Shown here: positions 48,668 to 59,287 of the stretch, in pieces | Layout of the letters: every line of letters begins with the position of its first letter | How positions within the stretch are numbered: position 1 is the stretch's first letter | Source: Streptomyces phaeoluteigriseus | GTDB lineage: Bacteria; Actinomycetota; Actinomycetes; Streptomycetales; Streptomycetaceae | Assembly (NCBI RefSeq): GCF_001896135.2 | Contig: NZ_MPOH02000009.1 | Location: forward strand, 524,139 to 588,138 | Reading direction: 5' to 3' | Length of the DNA: 64,000 nucleotides | Made by a program: the position numbers and the translations under genes | The notes under the pieces: generated by a model | Databases searched by the model: none | Told to the model about the DNA's origin: nothing | The model's input: the letters and a program-made list of their open reading frames with translations, nothing else

Positions 48668-49266
48668 TGTTGTGGTGAACCCTGTCCTGTCCGGGCGCCG
48701 TCGGGCGGGCCGTGGGAGGCCATCCGTAAGCGCGTCTTGTCGGTTTTGCCATCTCTGTAAAGCGTCAGGCTAAACACGCGATTCCCTGAGAACGCGTGCG
48801 GGTCTCACGATCAACGTGTGAGTTTGCTCACGAATCGGCGCTCAAACCGGTCAATCCAGGCTCTCGATCGACCGCTACGAAACGGACATTGCACACCTGA
48901 AGCATTCATTCCGCTCCTGATCATGGCGACTGGGACACCCCTCACCGCTTGATCATTCGCCCCTTTTCACCCGTATTGCCCCGGATCACTTTCCACGTCC
49001 GGTAATCCACTACTCACCCGCTGTCACGGATGTCACAGCCCGGCCAACAAGCCTTGTTGGAGATCCGGCACTGTGCTGGAATTCCACGGACCGCCGCGGG
49101 ATCGAGCCGGCGCGCAGGGCGCACAGCAGCGCCGAGCGGCGGCGAGAAGGGGGAAGCGCCGGTACTCACGACCATCGGGGGGCGTAATTCAGGACGCCCC
49201 TCAAGACGCCGACACCCGTCCTTCCGTTCACGCGGAGGGGCGCCTGGTCCAGAGGTTGCGACGCTA
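48668..49266. other. Long control region between peptide gene and conservon 1
   Basis: About 600 bases without a supported gene. The stretch 48770-49030 is the most AT-rich of the window's right half and must hold the divergent promoters of the peptide gene and cvnA1. Frames continuing upstream of cvnA1 (to 49030) lack typical codon bias. Confidence 0.5.
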
Positions 49267-52200
49267 GTGCAGGGACGTTTCAAGAGGGATGGCAGCGCTT
49301 CGGCCGAGCCGGAGCCGCACGGCGGGACTGGCCCTACGGCCGGCAGCTCCTCGCCCCAGCACGCCCAGAACCCGGGCCCGGCCGGCGACGGCGGTGAGCG
49401 CCCTGGGCGCCCCGGCGCGTCCGCGTCGTCGAGCCCTCTCCAACCGACTCCGACGGTCAAGCCGCCGACCACCACCCCCGGCACGGGATCGCGTGTGGCC
49501 CTGCGCAACTGGCGCATCTCCACGCGCCTGGTCGCGCTGCTGACGCTGCCCGTGGTCGCGGCCACGACGCTGGGCACCCTGCGCATCAACCAGTCCATGG
49601 ACGACATCCAGCAGCTCGACAACATGAAGCTGCTGACGGACATGACCAAGCAGGCGACCGAGCTGGCCATCCGGCTCCAGGACGAGCGCGACAAGTCCGC
49701 CGGTCCGCTGGCCCACGGCAAGTCCGCGGCCGACTACACGGTCAAGGGCGCCCGCGCCAAGACCGACGCGTCGCTGGAGTCCTTCAAGGACGCCTCCGAG
49801 GAGATCGACGCCTCCAGCACGGACGGCAACCTCCAGGGTGTCCGCGACAGCCTCGTGGGTCTCCTCAGCGACCTCGGCAACCTCGCGAAGGTCCGCAAGA
49901 CGGCCTACGCCGAGCAGAAGAACTCCACCCAGACGGTGGAGGCCTATCACCGCCTCATCACCCACCTGCTCGACCTCTCGCAGGACATGGCGCAGGCCAC
50001 CAGCAACCCGGAGATGATCCAGCGCACCCGCGCGCTGGCCGCCTTCTCCGCCGCCAAGGAGTACGCCTCCGTCCAGCGCGCCGTCCTCGCGGCCGCGCTG
50101 CCGGTCAACGACGCCGTCTACGGCGAGATATCGGAGAACGACCGGCAGTACGCCGAGGCGGCCCTGGAGAACCAGGACTCCGAACTCGCGAGCTTCCGCA
50201 GCATCTTCGGCGACGAGGGTGCGGAGGAGCTGCTCACGCCCATCGAGCAGGGCAGCCCCACCATCGAGGACGCCGACACGTACGCCACGCGTGCGCTCAG
50301 CTCCCCCAACGGTCTGAAGTCGCTGGACAAGCGGTCGTACCAGGACTGGTTCGACGCCAGCACGACCAAGATCCGCCAGATGAACAACATCGAGACCACG
50401 CTGCTCGAGGACATGGAGCAGAAGGCCCGTGAGCTGCGCGCCGAGTCCGAGCGCGAGGCGATCATCTCCGGTGCGCTGATCCTGCTCGTGCTCGGTGTGT
50501 CGCTGGTCGGCGCGTTCGTCGTCGCCCGGTCCATGATCCGCTCGCTGCGCCGGCTCCAGGAGACGGCCACCAAGGTCGCCCAGGACCGGCTGCCCGAGCT
50601 GGTCAAGCAGCTCTCCGAGTCCGACCCGCAGGACGTCGACACGTCCGTGGAGTCGGTCGGTGTGCACTCCCGCGACGAGATCGGCCAGGTGGCCGCGGCC
50701 TTCGACGACGTGCACCGCGAGGCCGTCCGCCTCGCCGCCGAGCAGGCCCTCCTGCGGGGCAACGTCAACGCGATGTTCACCAACCTCTCGCGCCGCTCCC
50801 AGGGCCTCATCCAGCGTCAGCTGTCGCTCATCTCCGAACTGGAGTCCCGCGAGGCCGACCCGGACCAGCTGTCCTCGCTGTTCAAGCTCGACCACCTCGC
50901 GACCCGCATGCGCCGTAACGGCGAGAACCTCCTCGTCCTCGCCGGTGAGGAGCCCGGCCGCCGCTGGACCCGTCCGGTCCCGCTGGTCGACGTGCTCCGC
51001 GCCGCCGCCTCCGAGGTGGAGCAGTACGAGCGCATCGAGCTGTCCTCCGTGCCGACCACCGAAGTGGCCGGCCGGGTCGTCAACGACCTCGTGCACCTCC
51101 TCGCCGAGCTGCTCGAGAACGCGACCTCCTTCTCCTCCCCGCAGACCAAGGTCAAGGTCACCGGTCACGCACTGCCCGACGGCCGCGTCCTGATCGAGAT
51201 CCACGACACCGGCATCGGCCTCTCCCCCGAGGACCTCGCCGCGATCAACGAGCGGCTGGCGTCGCCGCCCACCGTGGACGTGTCGGTCTCCCGCCGCATG
51301 GGCCTCTTCGTGGTCGGCCGGCTGTCGCAGCGGCACGGCATCCGCATCCAGCTGCGCCCGTCCGACTCCGGTGGTACGACCGCGCTGGTCATGCTGCCCG
51401 TGGACGTCGCCCAGGGCGGCAAGAAGCCCCAGCCCAAGCCCGGTCAGGGCAGCGTGTCCGGCGGTCCCGCCGCCGCGCAGGCCGCCGCCGGTGTCGCCGC
51501 AGCCCGCCGTCAGGGCGGGCCGGGCGGCCAGGGTGGTGCTCTCGGCGCCGGTGCCCTCGGTGCCGGCTCCGGCCAGGGTGGCCTGCTCGGCGCCGGCCAG
51601 GGCCCCCGGGCCGCGCTGCCCGGCCGTGACGGCGGTGGCCGTCCCGGTACACCGCGCGGGCCGCAGGGTCCGGCCTCGCCCCCGCAGGCCGCCCGGCTCC
51701 GGCCGGCGCCGGCTTCGGCGGCCAGGCCCCGGGTGCCTCGCAGGGTCTCCAGTCGACCGGCGCCGGCACGCAGGGCCAGGGCCAGGACATGTTCGGCGCC
51801 GGGCGTCCGCCCGCGCCGCGCCAGAACGACAACCGTGGCGAGCAGGGCAGTCGCGGCCGTGGCCGTCAGCCGCAGCTGCCGCCGCGCGGCGGCAGCCCGC
51901 GTGCCGAGCTGCCGGGCGGCAACCCGCAGTCCCGCGGCACCAGCTGGGGCGACGAGAACGCCCAGCCGCCGGTTCCGCGCACTCCGCTGGACGCCCCGCG
52001 CGGCCATGACGAGCCGGACGCCTCGCAGACCTCGCGGATGCCGCGCGTCGACGACCGTCAGGGTCCCGGCGCCACGACCGAGATGCCGAGGATCGACGAG
52101 CGCCAGGGCCCGGCCGGCCCCGCGGACTTCGCGCGCCCCGGCGCGGGCGGCCCGCAGCACACCGGCCAGTTCCAGGACATGGGTCAGTTCTCCGGTCCGA

Positions 52201-53009
52201 ACGGCGCCCAGGACACGGGCCAGTTCCCGGCCCCGGGTCCCGACGGACGGCAGGACGGCTTCGTCCGCAACGACGTCTTCGGCACCCCGGGCGGCCAGAA
52301 CCCCCCGGCGGCCCCCAACCGGTTCGCCGCTCCGCAGGGCTACGACAACGGCTCCACCGGTCAGTTCCCCGGCCCCGGCCACGACGGTTCCCACACCGGT
52401 CAGCACGCGCTGCCCGGTCGCCAGGACCCCTCGTCCACGGGCCAGTTCGACCGCCCCCAGAACGCCAACGGCGGCAACGGTTACGGCTACGGCTCACCGC
52501 AGCAGCAGCCCGTACCGCCGCGCCCCGCCGCCCGCCCCGAGCCGGAGGCCCTGCCGCCGGCCGGTCCGGGAGACGGCCGTACCCCGCTGTTCGACACCCT
52601 GGAGACCAACTGGTTCCACGGGCAGCAGGCCGACGGGAACGGCAACGGCTCGGCTCCCACGCCGCAGCAACAGCAGCCGCAGGCTCCGGCTGCTCCCCAA
52701 CGTCCCGCGGCGAGTGCCTCATGGCGTACCTCGCCGAACGACGAACTCGTCCGTCAGGCCGAGCGCGTCCGGCAGCCCGCCGCGGGCGGCGTCACCACTT
52801 CCGGCCTGCCGCGCCGGGTGCCCAGGGCGAACCTCGTCCCGGGTACGGCTCAGCAGCAACAGCACCAAACCGGTCCGCAGGTCTCGCGTGCGCCTGACGA
52901 CGTACGCGGACGGCTGACCAATCTCCGTCGGGGCATCGCGCAGGGTCGTCAGGCCGGCAACGGCTCGACCGGCAGTTTCCCGAGCCCCACTCACCAGCAG
53001 GAGCGTTAG
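49267..53009 (+). pseudogene. cvnA1: Conservon sensor histidine kinase CvnA1 (frameshifted as written)
   Basis: Membrane sensor kinase of a conservon. GTG 49267 (VQGRFKRDGSASAEP) opens a disordered leader, then TM1 (LVALLTLPVVAATTLGTL), a large extracytoplasmic helical nitrate/nitrite-sensing-type domain, TM2 (SGALILLVLGVSLVGAFVV), a HAMP-like linker and the kinase core: LDHLATRMRRNGENLLVLAG (phospho-acceptor region), LLAELLENATSFSSP (N box) and DTGIGLSPED. A Gly/Pro/Gln-rich cytoplasmic tail follows. The frame is lost within about 51665-51710 and continues one frame away to 53009. One added base gives 1247 residues. It leads the cvnA1-B1-C1-D1 unit. Confidence 0.88.
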
Positions 53010-53432
53010 TTGAGCCAGATGAGCCAGGCGGCACAGAATCTGAACTGGTTGATCACCAACTTCGTGGACAACACCCCCGGGGTGTCCCACACCGTTGTCG
53101 TGTCCGCCGACGGGCTCCTGCTCGCCATGTCCGAGGGCTTCCCGCGCGACCGTGCCGACCAGCTCGCGGCCGTCGCGTCGGGTCTCACCTCGCTGACGGC
53201 CGGGGCCTCCCGGATCTTCGAGGGCGGCAGCGTGGCACAGACGGTCGTCGAGATGGAGCGAGGATTCCTCTTCCTCATGTCCGTCTCGGACGGCTCGTCC
53301 CTCGCAGTTCTCGCCCACCCCGAATGTGACATCGGCCTCGTCGGCTACGAGATGGCACTCCTGGTCGACCGCGCGGGCGCGGTGCTCACGCCCGACCTGC
53401 GCGCCGAACTACAGGGCAGTCTGCTCCACTGA
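53010..53432 (+). CDS. cvnB1: Roadblock/LC7-domain protein CvnB1
   Basis: 140-residue roadblock (MglB-type) protein. TTG 53010 follows AGGAG by six bases; the ATG three codons on (53019) is the alternative. Segments are NFVDNTPGVSHTVVVSADGL, LAAVASGLTSLTAGASRIF and LFLMSVSDGSSLAVLAHPE. Roadblock proteins bind and regulate small GTPases, here CvnD1. Nearly identical to CvnB2. Confidence 0.95.
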   Translation: MSQMSQAAQNLNWLITNFVDNTPGVSHTVVVSADGLLLAMSEGFPRDRADQLAAVASGLTSLTAGASRIFEGGSVAQTVVEMERGFLFLMSVSDGSSLAVLAHPECDIGLVGYEMALLVDRAGAVLTPDLRAELQGSLLH

Positions 53433-53544
53433 CCCGCCCAGGTACCACCCGCCTCACGAAATCACCGTCCGGCCGACACAATCCCCCCACCGGCTCGACG
53501 GACGGCACGACTGACCGAGACTTGCTGTCCCGCCCGGAGGATTC

Positions 53545-53943
53545 ATGACCCCGCCCACCGCCTCTCATGATCCGTACGCGGAGCCGTACGAGGACGAGGG
53601 CGACCAGCCGCTGGTGCGTCCGTACGCGATGACCGGCGGCCGGACCCGGCCGCGCTACCAGCTCGCCATCGAGGCGCTGATCAGCACCACGGCCGACCCG
53701 GCAGCGCTCATGGGGCTGCTCCCGGAGCACCAGCGCATCTGCCACCTCTGCCGTGAGGTGAAGTCGGTCGCGGAGGTCTCGGCGCTCCTCGCCATGCCCC
53801 TGGGTGTGGCGAGGATCCTCGTGGCGGACCTCGCCGAAGCCGGACTGGTGGCCATTCACCAGCCGGGCGGCGACGAGAACAACGGTGGCGCACCTGACGT
53901 GACGCTGCTCGAAAGGGTGCTCAGTGGACTTCGCAAGCTCTGA
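53545..53943 (+). CDS. cvnC1: DUF742 conservon protein CvnC1
   Basis: 132-residue DUF742 protein, a winged-helix-like domain: LVRPYAMTGGRTRPRYQLAIEALI, HLCREVKSVAEVSALLAMPL, GVARILVADLAEAGLVAIHQP. ATG 53545 follows a GGAGG site. Its 3' end overlaps the cvnD1 GTG by 20 bases, so they are translationally coupled. Confidence 0.95.
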   Translation: MTPPTASHDPYAEPYEDEGDQPLVRPYAMTGGRTRPRYQLAIEALISTTADPAALMGLLPEHQRICHLCREVKSVAEVSALLAMPLGVARILVADLAEAGLVAIHQPGGDENNGGAPDVTLLERVLSGLRKL

Positions 53944-54499
53944 CGGAGGGCGGGCCACCACCTCCGCGAAGATCGTGGTGGCGGGGGGCTTCGGCGTGGG
54001 CAAGACCACGTTCGTGGGCGCCGTCTCCGAGATCAACCCGCTGCGCACGGAGGCCGTCATGACGTCCGCGAGCGCGGGCATCGACGACCTCACCCACACC
54101 GGGGACAAGACCACCACCACGGTGGCCATGGACTTCGGCCGTATCACGCTCGACCAGGACCTGATCCTCTATCTGTTCGGTACGCCGGGTCAGGACCGCT
54201 TCTGGTTCATGTGGGACGACCTGGTGCGCGGTGCCATCGGCGCCGTGGTGCTGGTGGACACCCGCCGGCTGGCGGACTGCTTCCCGGCGGTGGACTACTT
54301 CGAGAACTCGGGTCTGCCGTTCGTCGTCGCCCTCAACGGCTTCGACGGCCAGCAGCCGTACCAGCCGGAGGAGGTCCGCGAGGCCCTCCAGATCGGGCCC
54401 GACACCCCGATCATCACGACGGACGCCCGGCACCGTTCGGACGCCAAGAGTGCGCTGATCACGCTGGTGGAGCACGCGCTCATGGCTCGTCTGCGGTAG
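53924..54499 (+). CDS. cvnD1: Ras-like GTPase CvnD1
   Basis: 191-residue small GTPase of the MglA-like conservon type. P-loop GGFGVGKTTF (G1), FGTPGQDRFW (G3); the G4 position reads ALNGFDG, not the canonical NKxD, as is usual for conservon GTPases. GTG 53924 lies inside cvnC1. It probably acts at the membrane with CvnA1 and CvnB1 in a heterotrimeric-G-protein-like complex. Confidence 0.95.
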   Translation: MDFASSDGGRATTSAKIVVAGGFGVGKTTFVGAVSEINPLRTEAVMTSASAGIDDLTHTGDKTTTTVAMDFGRITLDQDLILYLFGTPGQDRFWFMWDDLVRGAIGAVVLVDTRRLADCFPAVDYFENSGLPFVVALNGFDGQQPYQPEEVREALQIGPDTPIITTDARHRSDAKSALITLVEHALMARLR

Positions 54500-54545
54500 G
54501 TAGGACCCAAATCTGTAGGGTTGTACGTCAGTTGTCGTACACGTT

Positions 54546-54583
54546 CCGGAGCCGGCTGTGCCCTTTGACACGGCCGGCTCCGG
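54546..54583 (+). terminator. Terminator between conservon 1 and conservon 2
   Basis: CCGGAGCCGGCTGTG / CACGGCCGGCTCCGG with a short loop. A weaker GCCCCG/CGGGGC hairpin follows at about 54663-54682. The remaining 54584-54879 contains no gene and should hold the cvnA2 promoter. Confidence 0.8.
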
Positions 54584-54879
54584 TGTTCATAACGTTTCGG
54601 CAGAGGAATCGGGTGGTATCGCCACGCGTCGCGGTCGCTTGGTGTCGCTGCGCGCACGAAGGCCCCGTCATTTGGCGGGGCTCGTTCTGTTTGACCGTTT
54701 TATCTGGGGCTTACATCACTTCGAACCGGCACTTCTCCATGTTTGGAACTGCGCTGGTCGTCGTGCTGGAATGCCTGAACTGCCCAATAGTCAATGACGT
54801 ACTGATGGTCGATGGCTGACCGGGCTCTGAGACACTGCGGCACGACGAAGGTGCCGACCGCCGAGAGGTTGTTGGTCGA

Positions 54880-57800
54880 GTGAGGCGAAGCAAGAAAAGT
54901 CCCGAGCCGGCGGCCCGGGGCAACTTCACCCCGCCGCCGCGCGGAGCGGCGCCCGCCCCTGTGCCCGGTTCGGAGCCGACGGCCACTCCCGCGAAGAGCG
55001 GCGGTCGTCTCTCCCCGCGCAACTGGCGGGTGCCGACCAGGCTGAACGCGATCCTGCTCATACCCGTGCTGGTCGGCCTCGTCATGGGCGGCTTCCAGGT
55101 GAAGGGCTCGATCGACACCTGGCAGGAGGCCCGCGACGCCGAGAAGGTCGCGAAGGTCGTGGCCGCCGCCGGCGAGTACGCCGAGGCCCTGCTGAACGAG
55201 CGTGACGTCTCCGCCGAACCCCTGCTGCAGAACAAGAAGGACAGCGAGGTCGTCAAGGACGCCCGCGCCGTGACCGACCAGAAGGCCGCCGCCTTCCACA
55301 GCGAGACGGTCGGCATGCCGGACAAGGAAGGCCTCAAGCGCCGCCTCGGCCTGGTGACCGAGAAAGAGCCGAATCTCCCGAAGCTCCGCGCGGCCGCCTA
55401 CACCAAGGCGCTGGACCCGGTGAAGACCGAAGAGGGCTACGTCGAGATCGAGCACCTGCTGATGGAGTTCTCCAACGAACTCGGTCTCGGCACCGGCAAC
55501 ATCACGGCCTACGGCCGCACGGTCTACGCGATCGCGCTCGCCAAGGGCGCCGAGTCCCTCCAGCGCGCGATCGGCATGCACCTCCTCGTCCGGCCCAGCC
55601 CCGACGAGACGGTCTACCGCCAGCAGCTCACCGCCTTCACCTCGTACGCCTACCTGGAGAGGGTGGCCCTCCAGGAGTACGTCTCCGGTGGCACCACGCA
55701 GGACGCGGCGCGCCTCACCGAGGTCATGAACGAGAAGACCGAGGAAGGCAAGAAGCGGGCCGCCGAGGCCCAGGAGAAGGCCGAGGCCGCGGACCAGGAC
55801 TTCGTCGCCCCGCCCACCATGGACAAGATGATCCAGGCGATCGCCAGCGGACGGGACCCCGCCCAGCTCGCCGAGCAGGGCGTCACTGCCCAGGCCTGGA
55901 TGACCGCCTCGACCCTGAAGTTCGAGGGCTACAGCCAGGTCGAGAGCGAACTCATCGGCAAGGCGGTGGCCGAGGCCGGGCAGATCGCCTCCGACGCCCA
56001 GCAGGACGCCATCATCAACGGCGCGATCGTCATCATCGCCCTGCTGACCGCGTTCATCATCGCCAGCCTCATGGCCCGCCAGATGAGCCAGTCCATGCGC
56101 CAGCTGCGCAACGCCGCCTTCGGCATCGCCGAGCAGCGGCTGCCGATGCTGGTCGACCAGCTCTCGCGGACCGACCCCGGCCGGGTCGACACCCGGGTCT
56201 CACCGATCCCGATCAACACCACGGACGAGATCGGCGAGGTCGCCCGCGCCTTCGACCAGGTCCACCGCGAGGCCGTCCGGCTCGCCGCCGAGCAGGCCCT
56301 GCTGCGGGGCAACATCAACGCGATCTTCACGAACCTGTCGCGCCGCAACCAGTCCCTGATCGAGGGTCAGCTGACCCTCATCACCGAGCTGGAGAACAAC
56401 GAGGCCGACCCGGACCAGCTGGAGAGCCTCTTCCGCCTGGACCACCTCGCGACCCGTATGCGCCGCAACGGCGAGAACCTCCTGGTCCTCGCCGGCGAGG
56501 AGCCGGGCCGCCGCTGGGACCAGCCGGTCCCGCTGGTCGACGTGCTGCGCGCCGCCTCCTCCGAGGTGGAGCAGTACGAGCGCATCGAGCTGTCGGGCGT
56601 ACCGGAGGCCGAGATCCACGGCCGTGCCGTGACCGACCTCGTGCACCTGCTGGCCGAGCTGCTGGAGAACGCCACCACGTTCTCCTCCCCGCAGACCAAG
56701 GTCCGGGTCACCGCGACCCGTCTCCCCGACGGCCGCGTGATGATCGAGATCCACGACAAGGGCATCGGCCTCACCGCCGAGGACTTCGCGGACATCAACC
56801 ACAAGCTGGCCAACCCGCCGACCGTGGACGCCGCGATCTCGCAGCGCATGGGCCTGTTCGTGGTCGGCCGGCTGTCCGACCGGCACGGCATCCGGGTCCA
56901 GCTGCGCCCCTCGGGCGAGCAGGCCGGCACGACCTCGCTGGTCATGCTGCCCGACGCGATCACCCACGGTGGCGGTGGCGAGCACCAGCCCGACCGCGAC
57001 GACTTCACCGTCTCGCAGATCATCCCGGAGCAGCGTTTCCAGGGTGAGGACTTCAACCACCAGCCGCTGCGCACGGCGGCCGAGCTGGGCTTCGACGACA
57101 GCCAGTACACGGAGGTCCCCGACGACCTGCGTGACCTGGACCCGGTCGGCCGCTCGCTGACGCGCGACGAGCGCCGGTCGGCCCTGGAGTCCCCCGCACC
57201 CGGTCAGCCGGACCAGCCCGGCCAGCAGCAGTCCGGCGCGACGCCCGCGTACGGCGACGGCTTCGACCGGACGCAGCAGCAGAACGCGTTCGACGCCTCC
57301 CCCAACGGCTTCGCGGCGCCGCAGAACGGCTACGACGCCGGTACGACCGGATACGCCGAGCAGCCCGCGACGTACGACCAGCAGACGTCGTACGAGGAGC
57401 AGCAGCGCACGGCGTACGAGGACCCGTACGGCGCGTCCAACGGGGGCGGGTCGCGCGGCGAGGCCTTCCCGGCGGACGGCTCGGGGCCGCGGAACGGTGC
57501 CTTCGGGCAGAACGGCGGCTACCCCGACCCCGCGTATGCGGAAGCTCCCCAGGAGGAGCGGGCGCCGGAGCGGCAGGCCGCGCCGGAGGGCTTCCCGCCG
57601 TACGAGGAGCAGCCCTACCAGGACGACTGGCCGCAGCAGAACAGCTACCAGAACGGCTACCCGGACCAGTACGCTCCGCAAGCGGAACCCGCGCAGGCCG
57701 CTGACGCCGGTGAGCAGGACAGCGTAGGCTTCGACCGTCCGGGACCGGCCCCCTCGGCCGCCCACGCGCTCACCGAAGCCGGACTGCCCCGCCGCGGATC

Positions 57801-58179
57801 CCACGCGGCGAGCGGTTCGAACGGCGCGCGACCGGCGGACCAGGAAGCGTCGGCTCCCGCCGCGGACCGCCCGACCGACTGGCGTTCGGCGAACGACGAC
57901 CGCTGGCAGCAGGCCTCCCAGCTGAAGAAGCCGAAGGCCGGCGGGGTCACCTCGTCCGGTCTGCCGCGCCGGGTGCCCAAGGCCAATCTGGTCGAGGGCG
58001 CCGCCGAGAGCACCCCCCAGGGAGGCCCCCAGGTCTCCCGCGCCCCGGAGGACGTCCGCGGCAGGTTGAGCAACCTGCGTCGAGGCGTTCAGCGCGGACG
58101 CAACGCAGGAAGTGAACCGAACGGTCAGGACAGGAACCAGCACAGTGGTCCTGACAGCACCTACAACCAGGAGCGTTAG
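54880..58179 (+). CDS. cvnA2: Conservon sensor histidine kinase CvnA2
   Basis: 1099-residue intact membrane kinase from GTG 54880. TM1 is LNAILLIPVLVGLVMGG, followed by an extracytoplasmic helical nitrate/nitrite-type sensor, TM2 NGAIVIIALLTAFIIASLM, and a kinase core nearly identical to CvnA1 (LDHLATRMRRNGENLLVLAG, LLAELLENATTFSSP, DKGIGLTAED). The Gln/Tyr/Pro-rich tail ends in GGVTSSGLPRRVPKANLVEG, a segment also present in CvnA1. The sensor part differs strongly from CvnA1, so the two units probably read different signals. Confidence 0.95.
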   Translation: MRRSKKSPEPAARGNFTPPPRGAAPAPVPGSEPTATPAKSGGRLSPRNWRVPTRLNAILLIPVLVGLVMGGFQVKGSIDTWQEARDAEKVAKVVAAAGEYAEALLNERDVSAEPLLQNKKDSEVVKDARAVTDQKAAAFHSETVGMPDKEGLKRRLGLVTEKEPNLPKLRAAAYTKALDPVKTEEGYVEIEHLLMEFSNELGLGTGNITAYGRTVYAIALAKGAESLQRAIGMHLLVRPSPDETVYRQQLTAFTSYAYLERVALQEYVSGGTTQDAARLTEVMNEKTEEGKKRAAEAQEKAEAADQDFVAPPTMDKMIQAIASGRDPAQLAEQGVTAQAWMTASTLKFEGYSQVESELIGKAVAEAGQIASDAQQDAIINGAIVIIALLTAFIIASLMARQMSQSMRQLRNAAFGIAEQRLPMLVDQLSRTDPGRVDTRVSPIPINTTDEIGEVARAFDQVHREAVRLAAEQALLRGNINAIFTNLSRRNQSLIEGQLTLITELENNEADPDQLESLFRLDHLATRMRRNGENLLVLAGEEPGRRWDQPVPLVDVLRAASSEVEQYERIELSGVPEAEIHGRAVTDLVHLLAELLENATTFSSPQTKVRVTATRLPDGRVMIEIHDKGIGLTAEDFADINHKLANPPTVDAAISQRMGLFVVGRLSDRHGIRVQLRPSGEQAGTTSLVMLPDAITHGGGGEHQPDRDDFTVSQIIPEQRFQGEDFNHQPLRTAAELGFDDSQYTEVPDDLRDLDPVGRSLTRDERRSALESPAPGQPDQPGQQQSGATPAYGDGFDRTQQQNAFDASPNGFAAPQNGYDAGTTGYAEQPATYDQQTSYEEQQRTAYEDPYGASNGGGSRGEAFPADGSGPRNGAFGQNGGYPDPAYAEAPQEERAPERQAAPEGFPPYEEQPYQDDWPQQNSYQNGYPDQYAPQAEPAQAADAGEQDSVGFDRPGPAPSAAHALTEAGLPRRGSHAASGSNGARPADQEASAPAADRPTDWRSANDDRWQQASQLKKPKAGGVTSSGLPRRVPKANLVEGAAESTPQGGPQVSRAPEDVRGRLSNLRRGVQRGRNAGSEPNGQDRNQHSGPDSTYNQER

Positions 58180-58180
58180 T

Positions 58181-58603
58181 GTGAGCCCGATGAGCCAGGC
58201 GGCACAGAACCTGAACTGGTTGATCACCAACTTCGTGGACAACACCCCGGGGGTGTCCCACACCGTGGTGGTCTCCGCCGACGGACTCCTTCTGGCGATG
58301 TCCGAAGGCTTCCCCCGCGACCGTGCCGACCAGCTCGCGGCCGTCGCCTCCGGTCTGACGTCGCTGACGGCAGGCGCCTCCCGGATCTTCGAGGGAGGCA
58401 GCGTGAACCAGACGGTTGTGGAGATGGAGCGGGGATTCCTCTTCATCATGTCCGTTTCCGACGGTTCTTCGCTCGCGGTCCTCGCCCACCCCGAGGCGGA
58501 CATCGGTCTCATTGGGTACGAGATGGCCCTTTTGGTGGACCGTGCGGGTACGGTCCTGACGCCCGACCTTCGTGCGGAGCTCCAAGGGAGCCTTCTCAAC
58601 TAA
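58181..58603 (+). CDS. cvnB2: Roadblock/LC7-domain protein CvnB2
   Basis: 140 residues from GTG 58181, one base after the cvnA2 stop, with AGGAG eight bases before. It differs from CvnB1 at only a handful of positions. Partner of the CvnD2 GTPase by analogy to MglB/MglA. Confidence 0.95.
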   Translation: MSPMSQAAQNLNWLITNFVDNTPGVSHTVVVSADGLLLAMSEGFPRDRADQLAAVASGLTSLTAGASRIFEGGSVNQTVVEMERGFLFIMSVSDGSSLAVLAHPEADIGLIGYEMALLVDRAGTVLTPDLRAELQGSLLN

Positions 58604-58699
58604 CAGACGGACGGTGCGTTTTGGCCTCCCGAGGCCGTAGGGTTTCGGGACGCGGCTTCCACGTGGTGGATGCCAGGCACAGTCGGAGGAGGAGAGAAA

Positions 58700-59287
58700 G
58701 TGGCAACACCCCCAGGCGGTTCGAATACGGGTAACTGGTCGTACGGCCCTGCCCAGGGCCAGGGCGACGGTTCTCAGAACCCGAACCGTTACAACTTCCC
58801 CTCCGCCCCGAGCCAGCGTCAGCCGTACGCACCCCAGGGGCCGCAGGGCCCCGGGCCGTCGCCGTACGACCAGCCGCACGCGCCTCGCATCCAGCCCGTG
58901 CAGCCGCATCGCCGCACCCCCGAGCCGGCGCCCGCCGGGGCGTCGAACAACCCCTTGGTGCGTCCGTACGCCATGACCGGCGGCCGGACCCGCCCGCGGT
59001 ACCAGCTCGCCATCGAGGCGCTGGTGCACACCACCGCGGCTCCGCACCAGATGCAGGGGCAGTTGCCCGAGCATCAGCGGATCTGCAACCTCTGCCGGGA
59101 GATCAAGTCGGTGGCCGAAATCTCGGCCCTTCTGACGATCCCTCTCGGCGTGGCCAGGATCCTCGTCGCCGACTTGGCGGAGGCGGGACTGGTCGCGATC
59201 CATCAGCCCGGCGGCGACGAGAACGCCGGCGGCCAGCCAGCCGTGACACTGCTCGAAAGGGTGCTCAGTGGACTTCGCAAGCTCTAG
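58700..59287 (+). CDS. cvnC2: DUF742 conservon protein CvnC2
   Basis: 195 residues from GTG 58700 (VATPPGGSNTGNW), preceded by GGAGGAGGAGAG. A Pro/Gln/Tyr-rich N-terminal extension of about 70 residues, absent from CvnC1, precedes the DUF742 domain (LVRPYAMTGGRTRPRYQLAI). It overlaps cvnD2 by 20 bases. Confidence 0.95.
   Translation: MATPPGGSNTGNWSYGPAQGQGDGSQNPNRYNFPSAPSQRQPYAPQGPQGPGPSPYDQPHAPRIQPVQPHRRTPEPAPAGASNNPLVRPYAMTGGRTRPRYQLAIEALVHTTAAPHQMQGQLPEHQRICNLCREIKSVAEISALLTIPLGVARILVADLAEAGLVAIHQPGGDENAGGQPAVTLLERVLSGLRKL

Noticed and set aside
49030..49266. N-terminal extension of CvnA1 to 49030
   Set aside because: The translated extension is Arg/Gly-rich with no relation to the family. 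GTG 49267 matches conservon kinases.
49264..52722. 1152-codon minus-strand frame
   Set aside because: Antisense shadow of cvnA1. Composition is that of a complementary strand.
54880..58179. Cytochrome P450 gene as fifth conservon member
   Set aside because: Some conservons carry cvnE, but neither unit here has one before the next operon.
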